Source: Mucilaginibacter jinjuensis (GTDB lineage: Bacteria; Bacteroidota; Bacteroidia; Sphingobacteriales; Sphingobacteriaceae). From it: a stretch of 64,000 bases of DNA. Shown piece by piece: positions 54,901 through 60,473 of the stretch (its first letter is position 1; each line of letters opens with the position of its first letter). A program made the translations under genes and the position numbers. The stretch is taken from contig NZ_CP117167.1 in assembly GCF_028596025.1 (NCBI RefSeq), forward strand, positions 930,001-994,000. Direction: 5' to 3'. The notes below the pieces were generated by a model. That model was not told the DNA's origin, ran no database searches, and saw only the letters and a list, made by a program, of their open reading frames with translations.

Positions 54901-56527
54901 AAATAATTGGTGTAGCGGTAGTTACGGTTAGGGCAGACGTTGACGTAGCTCCCGTATATAAAGCATTCCCGGTAATTGTAGCCGTTATTGTAGTAGTTCC
55001 GGCGCCAACAAGGTGTACATTATTGTTGATAATAGTTGCTACATCTAAATTGCTACTGGTAAAAGTAATCGGCACAACCGGGTTAGATGTTGCCGGGTTA
55101 AAATCGGTTGTCGAAAAAGCTTTGCTGTTTAACCCTGGAATAAAGGAAATAATCGGCGTAGCCTGCACTACATTTAGTGCTGTTGTTTGCGTTGCGCCAT
55201 TATATAAATCTGTGCCGGTAACTACGGCTGTAATGTTTGCCACCCCGATACCAACGATGTGTACATTATTATTAATGATGGTAGCAACTGCTGGATTGTC
55301 GCTGGTATAAATAACAGGCACTGCGGGTGTAATTGTAGCCGGTGCAAAATCAGTCGTTGTAAATGGCTTGACATTTAAACCACTAATGAAAGTAATAGCT
55401 GGTGTAGCTTTAATCACATTAAGTACTACAGTTTGGTTTGCGCCGGTATAAAGGTCTGTGCCGGTAGTAGTAGCAGTAATGGTGGCTGAGCCAATAGCCA
55501 CAAGATGTACTCTATTATTGATGATAGTGGCAACAGCTGGATTGTCGGAATTGTAAACAACAGGTACCGCTGGCGAGACTGTCGCTGGTATAATATCTGT
55601 TGATGTATATGGTTTTGCACTTAAATCTAAAAAGGTGATAACAGGAGTCGAGGGAACAACGGTAAGCGCGGTAGTCCGGCTTGTGCCATTGTATAGGTCG
55701 GTACCTGTTATTGTAGCTGTAATATTAGCCGTACCTGCACTAACCAAGTGTACATTATTGTTAATAATTGTAGCAACCGCAGGGTTATCACTGGTAAAAA
55801 TAACGGGCACAGCAGGTGTGATTGTAGCTGGTGCGAAGTCTGTAGTAGTAAATGCTTTAGCATTTAACCCCGTGATAAAAGCAATTGCCGGCGTAGATTT
55901 TTGAACAACAAGCGCTGTGCTAACGCTTGTAGCTGCATATTGCGGGCTTGGCGCAATTGAGGCGGTAATATTAACTGTTCCGGTACTAATAAGGTGTACT
56001 TTATTGTTAATAATAGTAGCCACATTAGCATTGTCTGTGGTGTAAATAATTGATGCTCCAAGGGTAGCCGTGGCAGGTAAAAAATCTGTTGTGGTGTAGG
56101 CTTGAGGACTTAAATTGCTAATAAAGGTAATAGCAGGGCTTGCCTGAACTACGGTTAGTGTTGCGGTTGTTGTAATAGCACTAAACTGGCTGTTTGCACC
56201 CTGTGTTACAGTAATAGTAGAAGAACCGAGACCTATAATATGCACTCTGCCATTAACAATAGTAGCTACCGACGCGTCGCTGCTGTTGAAAGTTATAGGT
56301 GCTGATGAATTGGATGTGGCGGGCACAAAATCGGCACTACCATAAGGTTTGCCTGCTAATGTATTGCTAAAGCTAATAGTAGGTGTAGCCAGGTAGGGAT
56401 TTTCAATGGATAGGCCAAACGTATTGCGTGTCGAAAAAATATTAGCATGTGCGCTATAAACGGACATCATTGCAACTGCAATAAAGAAGACAATACAGAA
56501 ATTAGGGCGCGTAAAAGTTTTGACCAT
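45944..56527 (-). CDS. Giant tandem-repeat surface adhesin with T9SS gliding-type C-terminal domain
   Basis: Start at ATG 56527 (M-V-K-T-F-T-R-P then a signal peptide ending S-A-H-A-N); the upstream in-frame ATG adds ten residues without signal character. 3527 residues. I count 36 Big2-like units of ~82 residues, 26 of a form built around I-S-F-I-A-G-L-N-A-K-P-F and S-D-N-P-A-V-A-T-I, then ten built around I-T-F-N-T-L-P-x-K-x-x-G-D-A-D-F. Next are three MBG-type units (T-A-D-N-Q-A-K-T-Y-G-T-A-N-P), two more Big2-like units, and a ~95-residue end with S-P-N-G-D-G-I-N-D that ends G-Y-F-V-L-K-Y, the gliding-motility-associated (type B) CTD. It should be secreted by T9SS and displayed on the cell surface. 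Cys is almost absent. A role in adhesion or gliding is inferred. Confidence 0.93.
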   Translation of the reverse strand: MVKTFTRPNFCIVFFIAVAMMSVYSAHANIFSTRNTFGLSIENPYLATPTISFSNTLAGKPYGSADFVPATSNSSAPITFNSSDASVATIVNGRVHIIGLGSSTITVTQGANSQFSAITTTATLTVVQASPAITFISNLSPQAYTTTDFLPATATLGASIIYTTDNANVATIINNKVHLISTGTVNITASIAPSPQYAATSVSTALVVQKSTPAIAFITGLNAKAFTTTDFAPATITPAVPVIFTSDNPAVATIINNNVHLVSAGTANITATITGTDLYNGTSRTTALTVVPSTPVITFLDLSAKPYTSTDIIPATVSPAVPVVYNSDNPAVATIINNRVHLVAIGSATITATTTGTDLYTGANQTVVLNVIKATPAITFISGLNVKPFTTTDFAPATITPAVPVIYTSDNPAVATIINNNVHIVGIGVANITAVVTGTDLYNGATQTTALNVVQATPIISFIPGLNSKAFSTTDFNPATSNPVVPITFTSSNLDVATIINNNVHLVGAGTTTITATITGNALYTGATSTSALTVTTATPIISFIAGLNTKPFTSVDFAPASSNPAVPIIYTSDNPAVATIINNNVHLVGLGTANITATIAGTSLYNSVTQTTAMNVVQATPVISFIAGLNAKPFTTVDFVPATTSPVIPIIFTSDNPAVATIINNNVHLVGLGTTNITANIAGTSLYSGIVQSTALNVVQATPIISFITGLNAKPFTTTDFAPATTSPAVPVIYTSDNPTVATIINNNVHLIGLGTANITTTIAGTSLYSGVVQSTALNVVQATPVISFIAGLNAKPFTTSDFTAASATPALPIIFTSSNPAVATIINNNVHLVGTGTTNIAATIAGSALYGGATATTALNVVTATPIISFIAGLNAKSFTTTDFAPASSSPALPIIYTSDNPAVATIINNNVHLVGLGTANITATIAGTDLYNGVTQTTAINVVQATPIISFIAGLNNKPFTATDFTAATASPAVPIIFTSDNPAVATIINNNVHLVGLGTANITATIAGTSLYSGVVQSTALNVVQAIPIISFIAGLNAKPFTTTDFAPATTSPAVPVIFTSDNPAVATIINNNVHVIGLGTANITATIAGTSLYSGVVQSTALNVVQATPVISFIAGLNAKSFTTADFTPASATPALPIIFTSDNPAVATIINNNVHLVGTGTANITATIAGSTLYTGATSTTALTVTTATPIISFVAGLNAKPFTSADFAPASSNPALPIIYTSDNPAVATIINNNVHLVGLGTANITATITNTSLYNGVTQTTALTVVQSAPIISFIAGLNAKPFTTVDFAPATTSPAVPIIFNSDNPAVATIINNNVHLVSTGTANITATVAGTSAYPGFTATTQLNVIKATPIISFIAGLNAKPFTANDFVAATSNPALPIIFSSDNPAVATIINNNVHLVGLGTANITATMDGSSNTLYNGTSATMPLTVTQATPIISFIAGLNARPFSTTDFVPATANPAIPIIFTSDNPDVATIINNYIHLIGLGTANITATTDASTLYTGINASTPLTVVKANPVISFIAGLNAKQFTSTDFTPASSNPAVPITYTSDNPAVATIVNNLVHLVGVGTANITATIAPGDLYNGTTASTPLVVTQATPIISFIAGLNAKQYSTTNFTPATANPVVPIIFTSDNPAVATIVNNQIHLVGLGTANITATIDGSGSNGLYNSVTATTPLIVIQATPVISFIAGLNAKPYTSVNFTPATSNPSEPITFTSDNPAVATIVNNQVHIVNLGTANITATIDGSTSNGLYNSATAVTPLNVIKATPIISFIAGLNAKAFTITDFAPASSNPALPITYSIDPSQASVATIVNNQVHLVGLGTATITATVDGSSTTLYNSTSSSSALVVTKSAPVITFIPGLSPKAYGTADFAPATAAPAVPITYQSSNLSVATIVSGKVHIVGLGTTTITATISDNSQYSGTTASATLTISQGTPVITFASNLSPRFYGSGNFTPASATLGAPITYTLSNNNVISISSSNAAQIIGVGTVTITATTPSNNLYVGTTASATVTINQATPVISFIAGLNPKPYTSINFTPATATFSAPITFTSDNPAVATIVSNQVHLVGLGTANITATTPNNAFYVGQTLTTAINVIKSSPVITFVSNFSPRDYGTANFTPATATLGAPVTLTSDNPAVATIVSGQVHIVAPGTANITATTPDNTLFNGATLTAQLVINKATPILTFAALPAKTYGDNPSGIVLNATTTNSTIPVTYSSDNTAVATIGGTSNNTLFIVGAGTANIIAAQVGNSFYNPVSVTNSFSVNKVDQTISFAPLNAKTYGDADFNLTANASSGVVTYTSSAPSVATVSGNTVHILGTGTTVITASQAGSNNYNAATPIQQTLTVNKANQTITFNTLADRAYGDAGFDLAATASSGLGVTYTSSNPAVAAVTGNTVTIIGVGSTTITATQNGNDNYNAATALQQTLNVGKATQAITFNTLPGKSYGDADFDLNASASSGLSVEYLSSNPAVASVSGNTVTIIGAGSTIITASQSGNDNYSEATPVQQTLNVGEADQTITFNTLPGKTFGDAGFNLSATASSGLYVNYTSSNLNVATVSGNTVTIVGGGSATITASQGGNDNYNAATNVQQTLNVGKANQTIAFNSLAPKFVGDANFDLTATTSSGLGITYSSSDNSVATVTGNTITVVGAGSATITATQAGNDNYSAATPVQQLLTVNKVSQTITFNTLPNKFLGDASFDLNASATSGLAVSYVSSNTAVATITGNTVTILSSGSASITASQPGDATYGAATPVTRSLTVGKQDQTITFTTLPAKTLGDADFSLTATSTNATIPVTYSSGNTAVAVIIDGNLHIVGAGTATITGSQAGSANYNAAADVVQTLTVNKAAQTITFNTLTDKVFGDADFALLATSSSGLAVSYVSSNTAVATISGNTVHIIGVGTSTITASQSGNASYSAATAVLQTLNVGKASQTISFDALIAKTYGNADFNLSATSSSGLPVSYSSSNTAVATISGNTVHIVRAGTTNIIASQSGNGSYAAATNVQQQLAINTVAIAITAVASSKAYGSVDPQLTYTYTGTLAAGDNFTGALTRAAGENVNTYAINQGTLALNGNYTLTYNGAVFSITKKVLTVTADNQAKTYGTANPAFTIKYSGFVNNETTSNLTSLPTVSTDATVASNAGTYVITPAGGSAANYDFNYVTGTFTINKATLTATAGNSTRVYGTANPDFTVTYSGFVNGDTQTAISTLATASTAATVNTAVGTYTINPVGGAAVNYQFTYAPGTLTITKATRSITFSNPLVKTYGDADFDGGATAPGNDAITYTSDNAAVATVVNGKLHITGAGNANITASLPDNANYFATASVTQPLIVNKANQTIRFNAIPALNRGVTYDLSIVTASSGLPVNFTSSDAKIAAINSQSLTAVSIGVANITASQTGNANYNAATSVMQSANVQDPSGQEIIVHQAMSPNGDGINDVLFIEGISEHPTNHVTLINRNGVKIYEINNYDNLSRAFDGHSNITGALMQAGTYFYLVEYTVNGEGRHKTGYFVLKY

Positions 56528-56952
56528 AAGACAATAGTTTAAGTTCTTATAATCCAACCCAGGAAATATGTTTACGTAGATGTAATTGATAGAATAAGCG
56601 CTATATCATTCTGCCTTTCTTAGAATTGATTTTATCTTTTTATAACTTTCTGATTGGGGGATCGTATAAATCAAAAACGATTAGTGATTTATAACCAAAA
56701 AGCTGATCGATAAAGATCATAAACAAATATTTAGCACTTATGCATAGTATAGTTCAGTAAATGAGCTATAACTTATTTGTTACAAAGTTAATACTAAAAA
56801 AAACAAAGTATCTACACTTTGCTGAGTTTGTATTGTCTGAAAAAACCTCCGTTTCTAATTTTAATCAGCTGTTTTTACTTTGTAACTAAAATGTTACAAA
56901 TTGAACTTTCTTTTAGGTTAATTTTTTATTTTTTGTTAAATTCAATTTGGTG
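56528..56952. promoter_or_regulatory. Upstream region of the adhesin gene
   Basis: CAAAGTTA at 56783-56790 is a minus-strand -7 element (TAACTTTG) that would give a ~250-base leader for the adhesin operon. CAAA at 56804 is closer than a normal -33. The rest is AT-rich with no ORF of note. Confidence 0.45.
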
Positions 56953-56983
56953 TTTGGGCAATTAATCCAAACTTCTATATTTG
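56953..56983 (+). promoter_or_regulatory. Promoter of the tRNA-Leu genes
   Basis: TTTG at 56953-56956 and TATATTTG at 56976-56983 with 19 bases between them: a textbook Bacteroidota promoter. Confidence 0.85.
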
Positions 56984-56995
56984 CACCTCGCTGAA

Positions 56996-57009
56996 GTTAA
57001 AATATTAAC
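56996..57009 (+). other. Leader hairpin in front of tRNA-Leu
   Basis: GTTAA-AATA-TTAAC, 5 bp and a 4-base loop, between the predicted start site and the mature tRNA at 57014. Same position as the hairpins before both tRNA-Lys genes, but different sequence. Confidence 0.55.
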
Positions 57010-57013
57010 ATCG

Positions 57014-57097
57014 GCCCATGTGGCGAAATTGGTAAACGTTGCGGTCTCAGAAGCCGTTGAGAATTGTCTCTTGAGAGTTCGAGTCTCTCCGTGGGCA
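57014..57097 (+). tRNA. tRNA-Leu (CAG anticodon)
   Basis: Acceptor GCCCATG/CGTGGGC with discriminator A, long variable arm as expected for Leu, anticodon loop CTCAGAA between GCGGT and GCCGT, T loop TTCGAGT. 84 bases. Confidence 0.95.
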
Positions 57098-57109
57098 CAA
57101 ACAAAAAAC

Positions 57110-57140
57110 AAAAAGGTTAATAAATTTATTAACCTTTTTT
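57110..57140 (+). terminator. 15-bp inverted repeat between the tRNA-Leu genes
   Basis: The arms 57110-57124 and 57125-57139 are exact reverse complements (AAAAAGGTTAATAAA in the first) and end in a run of T. It looks like an intrinsic terminator of the first tRNA, or a processing hairpin if both tRNAs share a transcript; no separate promoter is clear for the second. Confidence 0.7.
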
Positions 57141-57150
57141 GTTAATCCCT

Positions 57151-57234
57151 GCCCAGGTGGCGAAATTGGTAGACGCACCATCTTGAGGGGGTGGCATTCG
57201 CAAGGATGTACGAGTTCGAATCTCGTTCTGGGCA
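57151..57234 (+). tRNA. tRNA-Leu (GAG anticodon)
   Basis: Acceptor GCCCAGG/TCTGGGC with discriminator A. The anticodon stem CCATC/GGTGG encloses TTGAGGG, giving GAG. Variable arm and T arm (ACGAG-TTCGAAT-CTCGT) are intact. 84 bases. Confidence 0.95.
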
Positions 57235-57303
57235 CGATTATAAATTCAACTGGTATAAAATAAAAATTCATTACTCCTGAATTTTTATTTTAAGCTGATA
57301 ATA

Positions 57304-57732
57304 TCACTCGATAATATATACCCCGTCGCTCCAGTTTAAGATATTGTTTTGGGCTTTGGCAACCTCCTGAGCTATTAATACCCCAAGGTTATGTAAAAAT
57401 GCGTTCTGGATATTTGTATCCATGCTCTGAATAATCTTGATAGCAGAGGCTGTAATTTCATCCGGGTTTTTTGATTCAGAAATTACCTTTACTAATCTTA
57501 AACTCGTTAATATATCCGGAAGCTTTTGATTTAACCATGTCTTTATTTTATCATCAATATTACCTGGTATCAATGTGGTTATAATGCCTGCAATGGGCGA
57601 ATCTGTAAGTGTTTTAATACTTTGTGTAATGGCAACTGCAACCTGTGCAGCTAACTATAATTCGGCAGGTAGTTTATCAAAAATACTTTTTATATCGGCC
57701 CATATCCGGGACAAAAATGATGTTAAACTCAT
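57304..57732 (-). pseudogene. Phage-like small gene interrupted by an in-frame TAG
   Basis: From ATG 57732 the frame reads M-S-L-T-S-F-L-S-R-I-W-A-D-I-K-S-I-F-D-K then L-P-A-E-L and TAG (57655-57657). It then continues without other stops as L-A-A-Q-V-A-V-A-I-T-Q, G-N-I-D-D-K-I-K-T-W-L and N-W-S-D-G-V-Y-I-I-E to 57304. The full length would be 142 residues. The sequence resembles small proteins I have seen in Bacteroidota prophage-type loci, but I cannot name a family. A single nonsense change, or an internal restart at M-I-P-G-like codons, are the alternatives. Confidence 0.65.
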
Positions 57733-57738
57733 TTGATC

Positions 57739-57907
57739 TCAGTGTTGTTTTTTTTGTGATTGAATATATTTCAGATCATCAATCTGCTGTTGTAGCGGAT
57801 TAACGTGGTCTTCCAGAATTTTTATCTAATATCGTTAACGCGATTTGGGTATCGAGCCAACAAAGCTCGTTGCACATCTTTTGCGGGATTCTGATAATGG
57901 GGTTCAT
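57739..57907 (-). pseudogene. 55-residue gene broken by a one-base insertion
   Basis: ATG 57907 gives M-N-P-I-I-R-I-P-Q-K-M-C-N-E-L-C-W-L-D-T, then I-A-L-T-I-L-D-K. Removing one A from the run GATAAAAATTCTGG continues as I-L-E-D-H-V-N-P-L-Q-Q-Q-I-D-D-L-K-Y-I-Q and ends at TGA 57739, 6 bases before the next gene. As it stands the frame stops early at a TAA. The tight spacing and the clean restored frame indicate a former two-gene operon with the pseudogene at 57304. Confidence 0.6.
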
Positions 57908-57932
57908 ATAATTTAGTTTTGAGTTTAGTAAT

Positions 57933-58031
57933 GATAGAATGAGTGAATAGAATCAATTTTGAATGATAGAATGAGTGAGTAGGAATAATGGTAATGAGGC
58001 CTTTTATTTACTCATTCTATCATCCACTCCT
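57933..58031. repeat. GATAGAATGAGTGA direct and inverted repeats
   Basis: GATAGAATGAGTGA at 57933 and again at 57965, and the inverse ACTCATTCTATC at 58010-58021. Same family as the repeats at 26786. It abuts the stop codon of the gene at 58032. Confidence 0.7.
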
Positions 58032-58226
58032 TCACTCATTAAACAGGGGCTTCCAATCCGGCAGATATTTACGGATAGCCATAATTTCCTCATGGTATTT
58101 ATTACATACTTGCTGATGGGCCAGTAAGCGCAAGTAAAAATCTTCATCAGGGTTTTGTGGGCTTGATTGAATTTTGCTTTGATTTTGGTTACCGGCTTCG
58201 CTAAAAACTGAGTGTACAATATGCAT
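58032..58226 (-). CDS. Small protein of a phage-like module
   Basis: 64 residues, M-H-I-V-H-S-V-F-S-E to W-K-P-L-F-N-E. Polar, one probable helix (L-L-A-H-Q-Q-V-C-N-K-Y-H-E-E-I-M). A minus-strand -7 element CAAAGATA lies at 58301-58308, divergent from the repressor gene, which is the layout of a repressor-controlled operon. I do not recognise it. Confidence 0.5.
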   Translation of the reverse strand: MHIVHSVFSEAGNQNQSKIQSSPQNPDEDFYLRLLAHQQVCNKYHEEIMAIRKYLPDWKPLFNE

Positions 58227-58300
58227 AATGGCTATTCTGTATTTTAATTATATAAGCGTCAATAATTTTATGCATCTTTAAATGATATTACAAAACAATA

Positions 58301-58308
58301 CAAAGATA
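58301..58308 (-). promoter_or_regulatory. -7 element of the minus-strand phage-like operon
   Basis: CAAAGATA reads TATCTTTG on the minus strand. It lies in the 126-base gap between the divergent genes, where an operator for the S24 repressor would be expected. Confidence 0.45.
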
Positions 58309-58352
58309 TTTCTGTAAATAAAGAATATTAGGTAAATATATTTATTAACATT

Positions 58353-59048
58353 ATGGAAGAGGCTAAAGCAAGCAAGATTAAGAACGTTCGCCCGGAGACG
58401 CTTGAATTTATAATAATGTATAATCAAGTGCGTGGAAAGGCATTTAATGGCAATGCCGAATTGGCCGAAATATTAGGCTTTAACTCGCCAAGCTCAATTA
58501 CAGAAATAATAAAGAGCCGCCAAAATATAGATCCAGAAAAATTCAGAACTTTTAAAGAATATTTTAAAGAATATTTAGGCGGGGAGAAGCCGGCCGTAGT
58601 GGAAAAGAAAGCTGAAGCCAAAGTTTTTGAAGGTATCCCGATGTATGAGGTTACCGCAACGGCCTCGGGTGTGGAGGTTTATAACGATTTGAATGATGCT
58701 GCCCCGGTTGGTTACATGAACTTCCCCGGTATTGAGGAGTGCGATTTTGCCTTGCCGGTTTGGGGGCACTCCATGTACCCTTACCTCGAGAATGGCTGCT
58801 GGGTTGCGCTCAAAATTATCCACGATAAAAAGATTTTACCCGGTGAGGTATACTATATAGAATGGGGCGACTACCGCATGTACAAACGCCTGCTGATTGG
58901 CGACAGCGACGACGAGGTGATTGCCCACTCTGACAATACCACCGAGATGATTGGCAGCCGCCTGAAGTATGCTCCATTTGTCATTAAAAAGTCGGAGATT
59001 AAGAAGTTGTGCCTAGTAAAGGACATCCATAAAAAGCACAATCACTAA
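58353..59048 (+). CDS. CI/LexA-like S24 repressor-peptidase
   Basis: 231 residues. Residues ~15-75 form an HTH (F-N-G-N-A-E-L-A-E-I-L-G-F, then S-S-I-T-E-I-I-K). Residues ~95-225 are an S24 peptidase domain: the nucleophile is in W-G-H-S-M-Y-P-Y-L-E-N-G and the Lys in Y-R-M-Y-K-R-L. Such proteins repress phage or SOS genes and inactivate themselves on DNA damage. It faces a broken operon of small genes across a shared promoter region, so it is probably what remains of a prophage control region or a domesticated regulator. Confidence 0.88.
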   Translation: MEEAKASKIKNVRPETLEFIIMYNQVRGKAFNGNAELAEILGFNSPSSITEIIKSRQNIDPEKFRTFKEYFKEYLGGEKPAVVEKKAEAKVFEGIPMYEVTATASGVEVYNDLNDAAPVGYMNFPGIEECDFALPVWGHSMYPYLENGCWVALKIIHDKKILPGEVYYIEWGDYRMYKRLLIGDSDDEVIAHSDNTTEMIGSRLKYAPFVIKKSEIKKLCLVKDIHKKHNH

Positions 59049-59089
59049 AACTTTTGGGAGTAATTATTTGACAATTCACTTGCATGGAA

Positions 59090-59113
59090 AATATTACTAA
59101 TATTAGTAATATT
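59090..59113. promoter_or_regulatory. 24-bp perfect palindrome made of 9-bp repeats
   Basis: AATATTACTAAT is followed by its exact reverse complement; the same stretch reads as three 9-base units (AATATTACT, AATATTAGT, AATATTACA). It lies between the repressor gene and the next plus-strand gene. It could be an operator or a weak terminator. Confidence 0.5.
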
Positions 59114-59170
59114 ACACGTACCAATTGCCTGGTTTTGAGTTTGAATTTTTACTTCCACATTGTTTAATTA

Positions 59171-59533
59171 ATGGACTATAACATTGTACTTATTTGTGCC
59201 GTTTTTCTTGGCGCACTGGCGCTGATCATTAATTCTGTCAGAAACAAAGCAGTCCATAAAGTTATTGCGGAGAATAAGGATACACCTCCTTTGTTTCTGC
59301 AAAGAACGGTAGATAATAAGCTGCGTACCATACAGCATGCCCTGCGCCAAACAGTAACCGGCGATTTGGGCGATGATCTGCAACTTGCCAAAATCAATAA
59401 TTCGCGTATTGCCCTGGGTGCAGAACTGGAGGAGCTTACCACCAATTACCGCGGCAAAAAAATTACCCTTAAGGCTTATGACCATAAGCTGGATATTATC
59501 CTCCAAAAATTAAATCAGGATGTAATTTATTAA
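59171..59533 (+). CDS. Unknown single-pass membrane protein
   Basis: 120 residues. A membrane helix at residues ~5-22 (I-V-L-I-C-A-V-F-L-G-A-L-A-L-I-I) is followed by a basic segment and a helical, charged remainder. No family recognised. Its last 4 bases overlap the end of the convergent receiver gene. Confidence 0.55.
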   Translation: MDYNIVLICAVFLGALALIINSVRNKAVHKVIAENKDTPPLFLQRTVDNKLRTIQHALRQTVTGDLGDDLQLAKINNSRIALGAELEELTTNYRGKKITLKAYDHKLDIILQKLNQDVIY

Positions 59534-59880
59534 CCGATAAGGCTTTTCACCAGGTTGCTGAGCAGTTCGATATCGAAGGGTTTGGCAACGTAAGCATCGG
59601 CACCACATTTGCCTGCAATGCTCTCGATTGATTGGGCGGCCGAGATCAGGATTACCGGGATGTGTTTAAGTTCGTCGTCGTTTTTTACGCGCAGGCAAAG
59701 TTCACTGCCTTTTACGCTGGGCAATAATTCATCCATCAGGATTAAGCCCGGGTTAATATTTTTCAAATTATCAATTGATGTTCCATCGTCACATGATATT
59801 ACTTCGTACCCGTCATCGGTCAAAATAATATTGAGCACTTCTAAAATATCCTTATTGTCCTCTATTACTAAAATTTTCAA
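59530..59880 (-). CDS. Single-domain response regulator (receiver only)
   Basis: 116 residues. I-E-D-N-K-D near residue 6, phospho-Asp in L-I-L-M-D-E-L-L-P, Thr/Ser in I-L-I-S-A-A and Lys in V-A-K-P-F-D: a complete CheY-like fold with no output domain. No kinase is adjacent. Unlike the receiver at 44236 it retains the canonical M-D-x-x-L-P and K-P-F-D motifs. Confidence 0.92.
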   Translation of the reverse strand: MKILVIEDNKDILEVLNIILTDDGYEVISCDDGTSIDNLKNINPGLILMDELLPSVKGSELCLRVKNDDELKHIPVILISAAQSIESIAGKCGADAYVAKPFDIELLSNLVKSLIG

Positions 59881-60099
59881 AATGGGGCCTAATTAACTGA
59901 TTTAGCGACCCGCAAATATAGTAATTATATTATTATGATAAAAATTATCATATTGTTAAAAAATAAAGCCCTGGCGATAGGTATTTTCTTTTCAAAATCT
60001 AATACTTGTTAAATATTACCTTGATAAGCCAAAATATCATAATATTGCCTGCAAATACGGCTGCTCAAAAAGCGCTGATAAAATAACCCATTACTGGAT

Positions 60100-60462
60100 A
60101 TGACAGACGATGCAATAGTTAAGCGAATGAAAGTGATTGTAAAAGATCACGGCGGGCAACTGGCCTTAGCCAACGCTATTGGGGTTGATCAGGGTTTTAT
60201 CAGCAAAATTGTAAACCAGAAGCAGGAGATGAGCTACTACCTTATCCGTAAGCTATGCTTCCAACTTAAATATTCGCCCGAGTGGTTGATACTGGGCACA
60301 GGCGATAAAAAGATCAGCAAACCAGAATCGGCCAAACTGATTACCGAAATCCAGATGCTGCGTACCGAGGTCGATATTCTGCATGCCCGTATGCGTGCCT
60401 ACGAACTGGAGCTGAAAGAACTGCGCGGGCATGGGTTCGGCGAGCAGCAAAAAGCAGGCTGA
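60100..60462 (+). CDS. Helix-turn-helix protein with coiled-coil tail
   Basis: 120 residues. Residues ~18-65 are a phage-repressor-like HTH (G-G-Q-L-A-L-A-N-A-I-G-V-D-Q-G-F-I-S-K-I-V-N, then P-E-W-L-I-L-G-T-G). Residues ~75-112 form a coiled coil (I-T-E-I-Q-M-L-R-T-E-V-D-I-L). No peptidase domain. Probably a dimeric DNA-binding regulator. It lies 11 bases from the convergent phosphoesterase gene. Confidence 0.8.
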   Translation: MTDDAIVKRMKVIVKDHGGQLALANAIGVDQGFISKIVNQKQEMSYYLIRKLCFQLKYSPEWLILGTGDKKISKPESAKLITEIQMLRTEVDILHARMRAYELELKELRGHGFGEQQKAG

Positions 60463-60473
60463 TAGCCCGATAC

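Noticed and set aside
52000..56000. CRISPR array or satellite DNA
   Set aside because: The ~246-bp repeats are protein-coding throughout, with no spacers.
46136..56061. Many long open frames on either strand within the giant adhesin gene, one of 308 codons at 52908-53834
   Set aside because: They are shadows of a repetitive gene. Their translations are low-complexity repeats of each other, track the 82-residue period, and have no start signals or family motifs.
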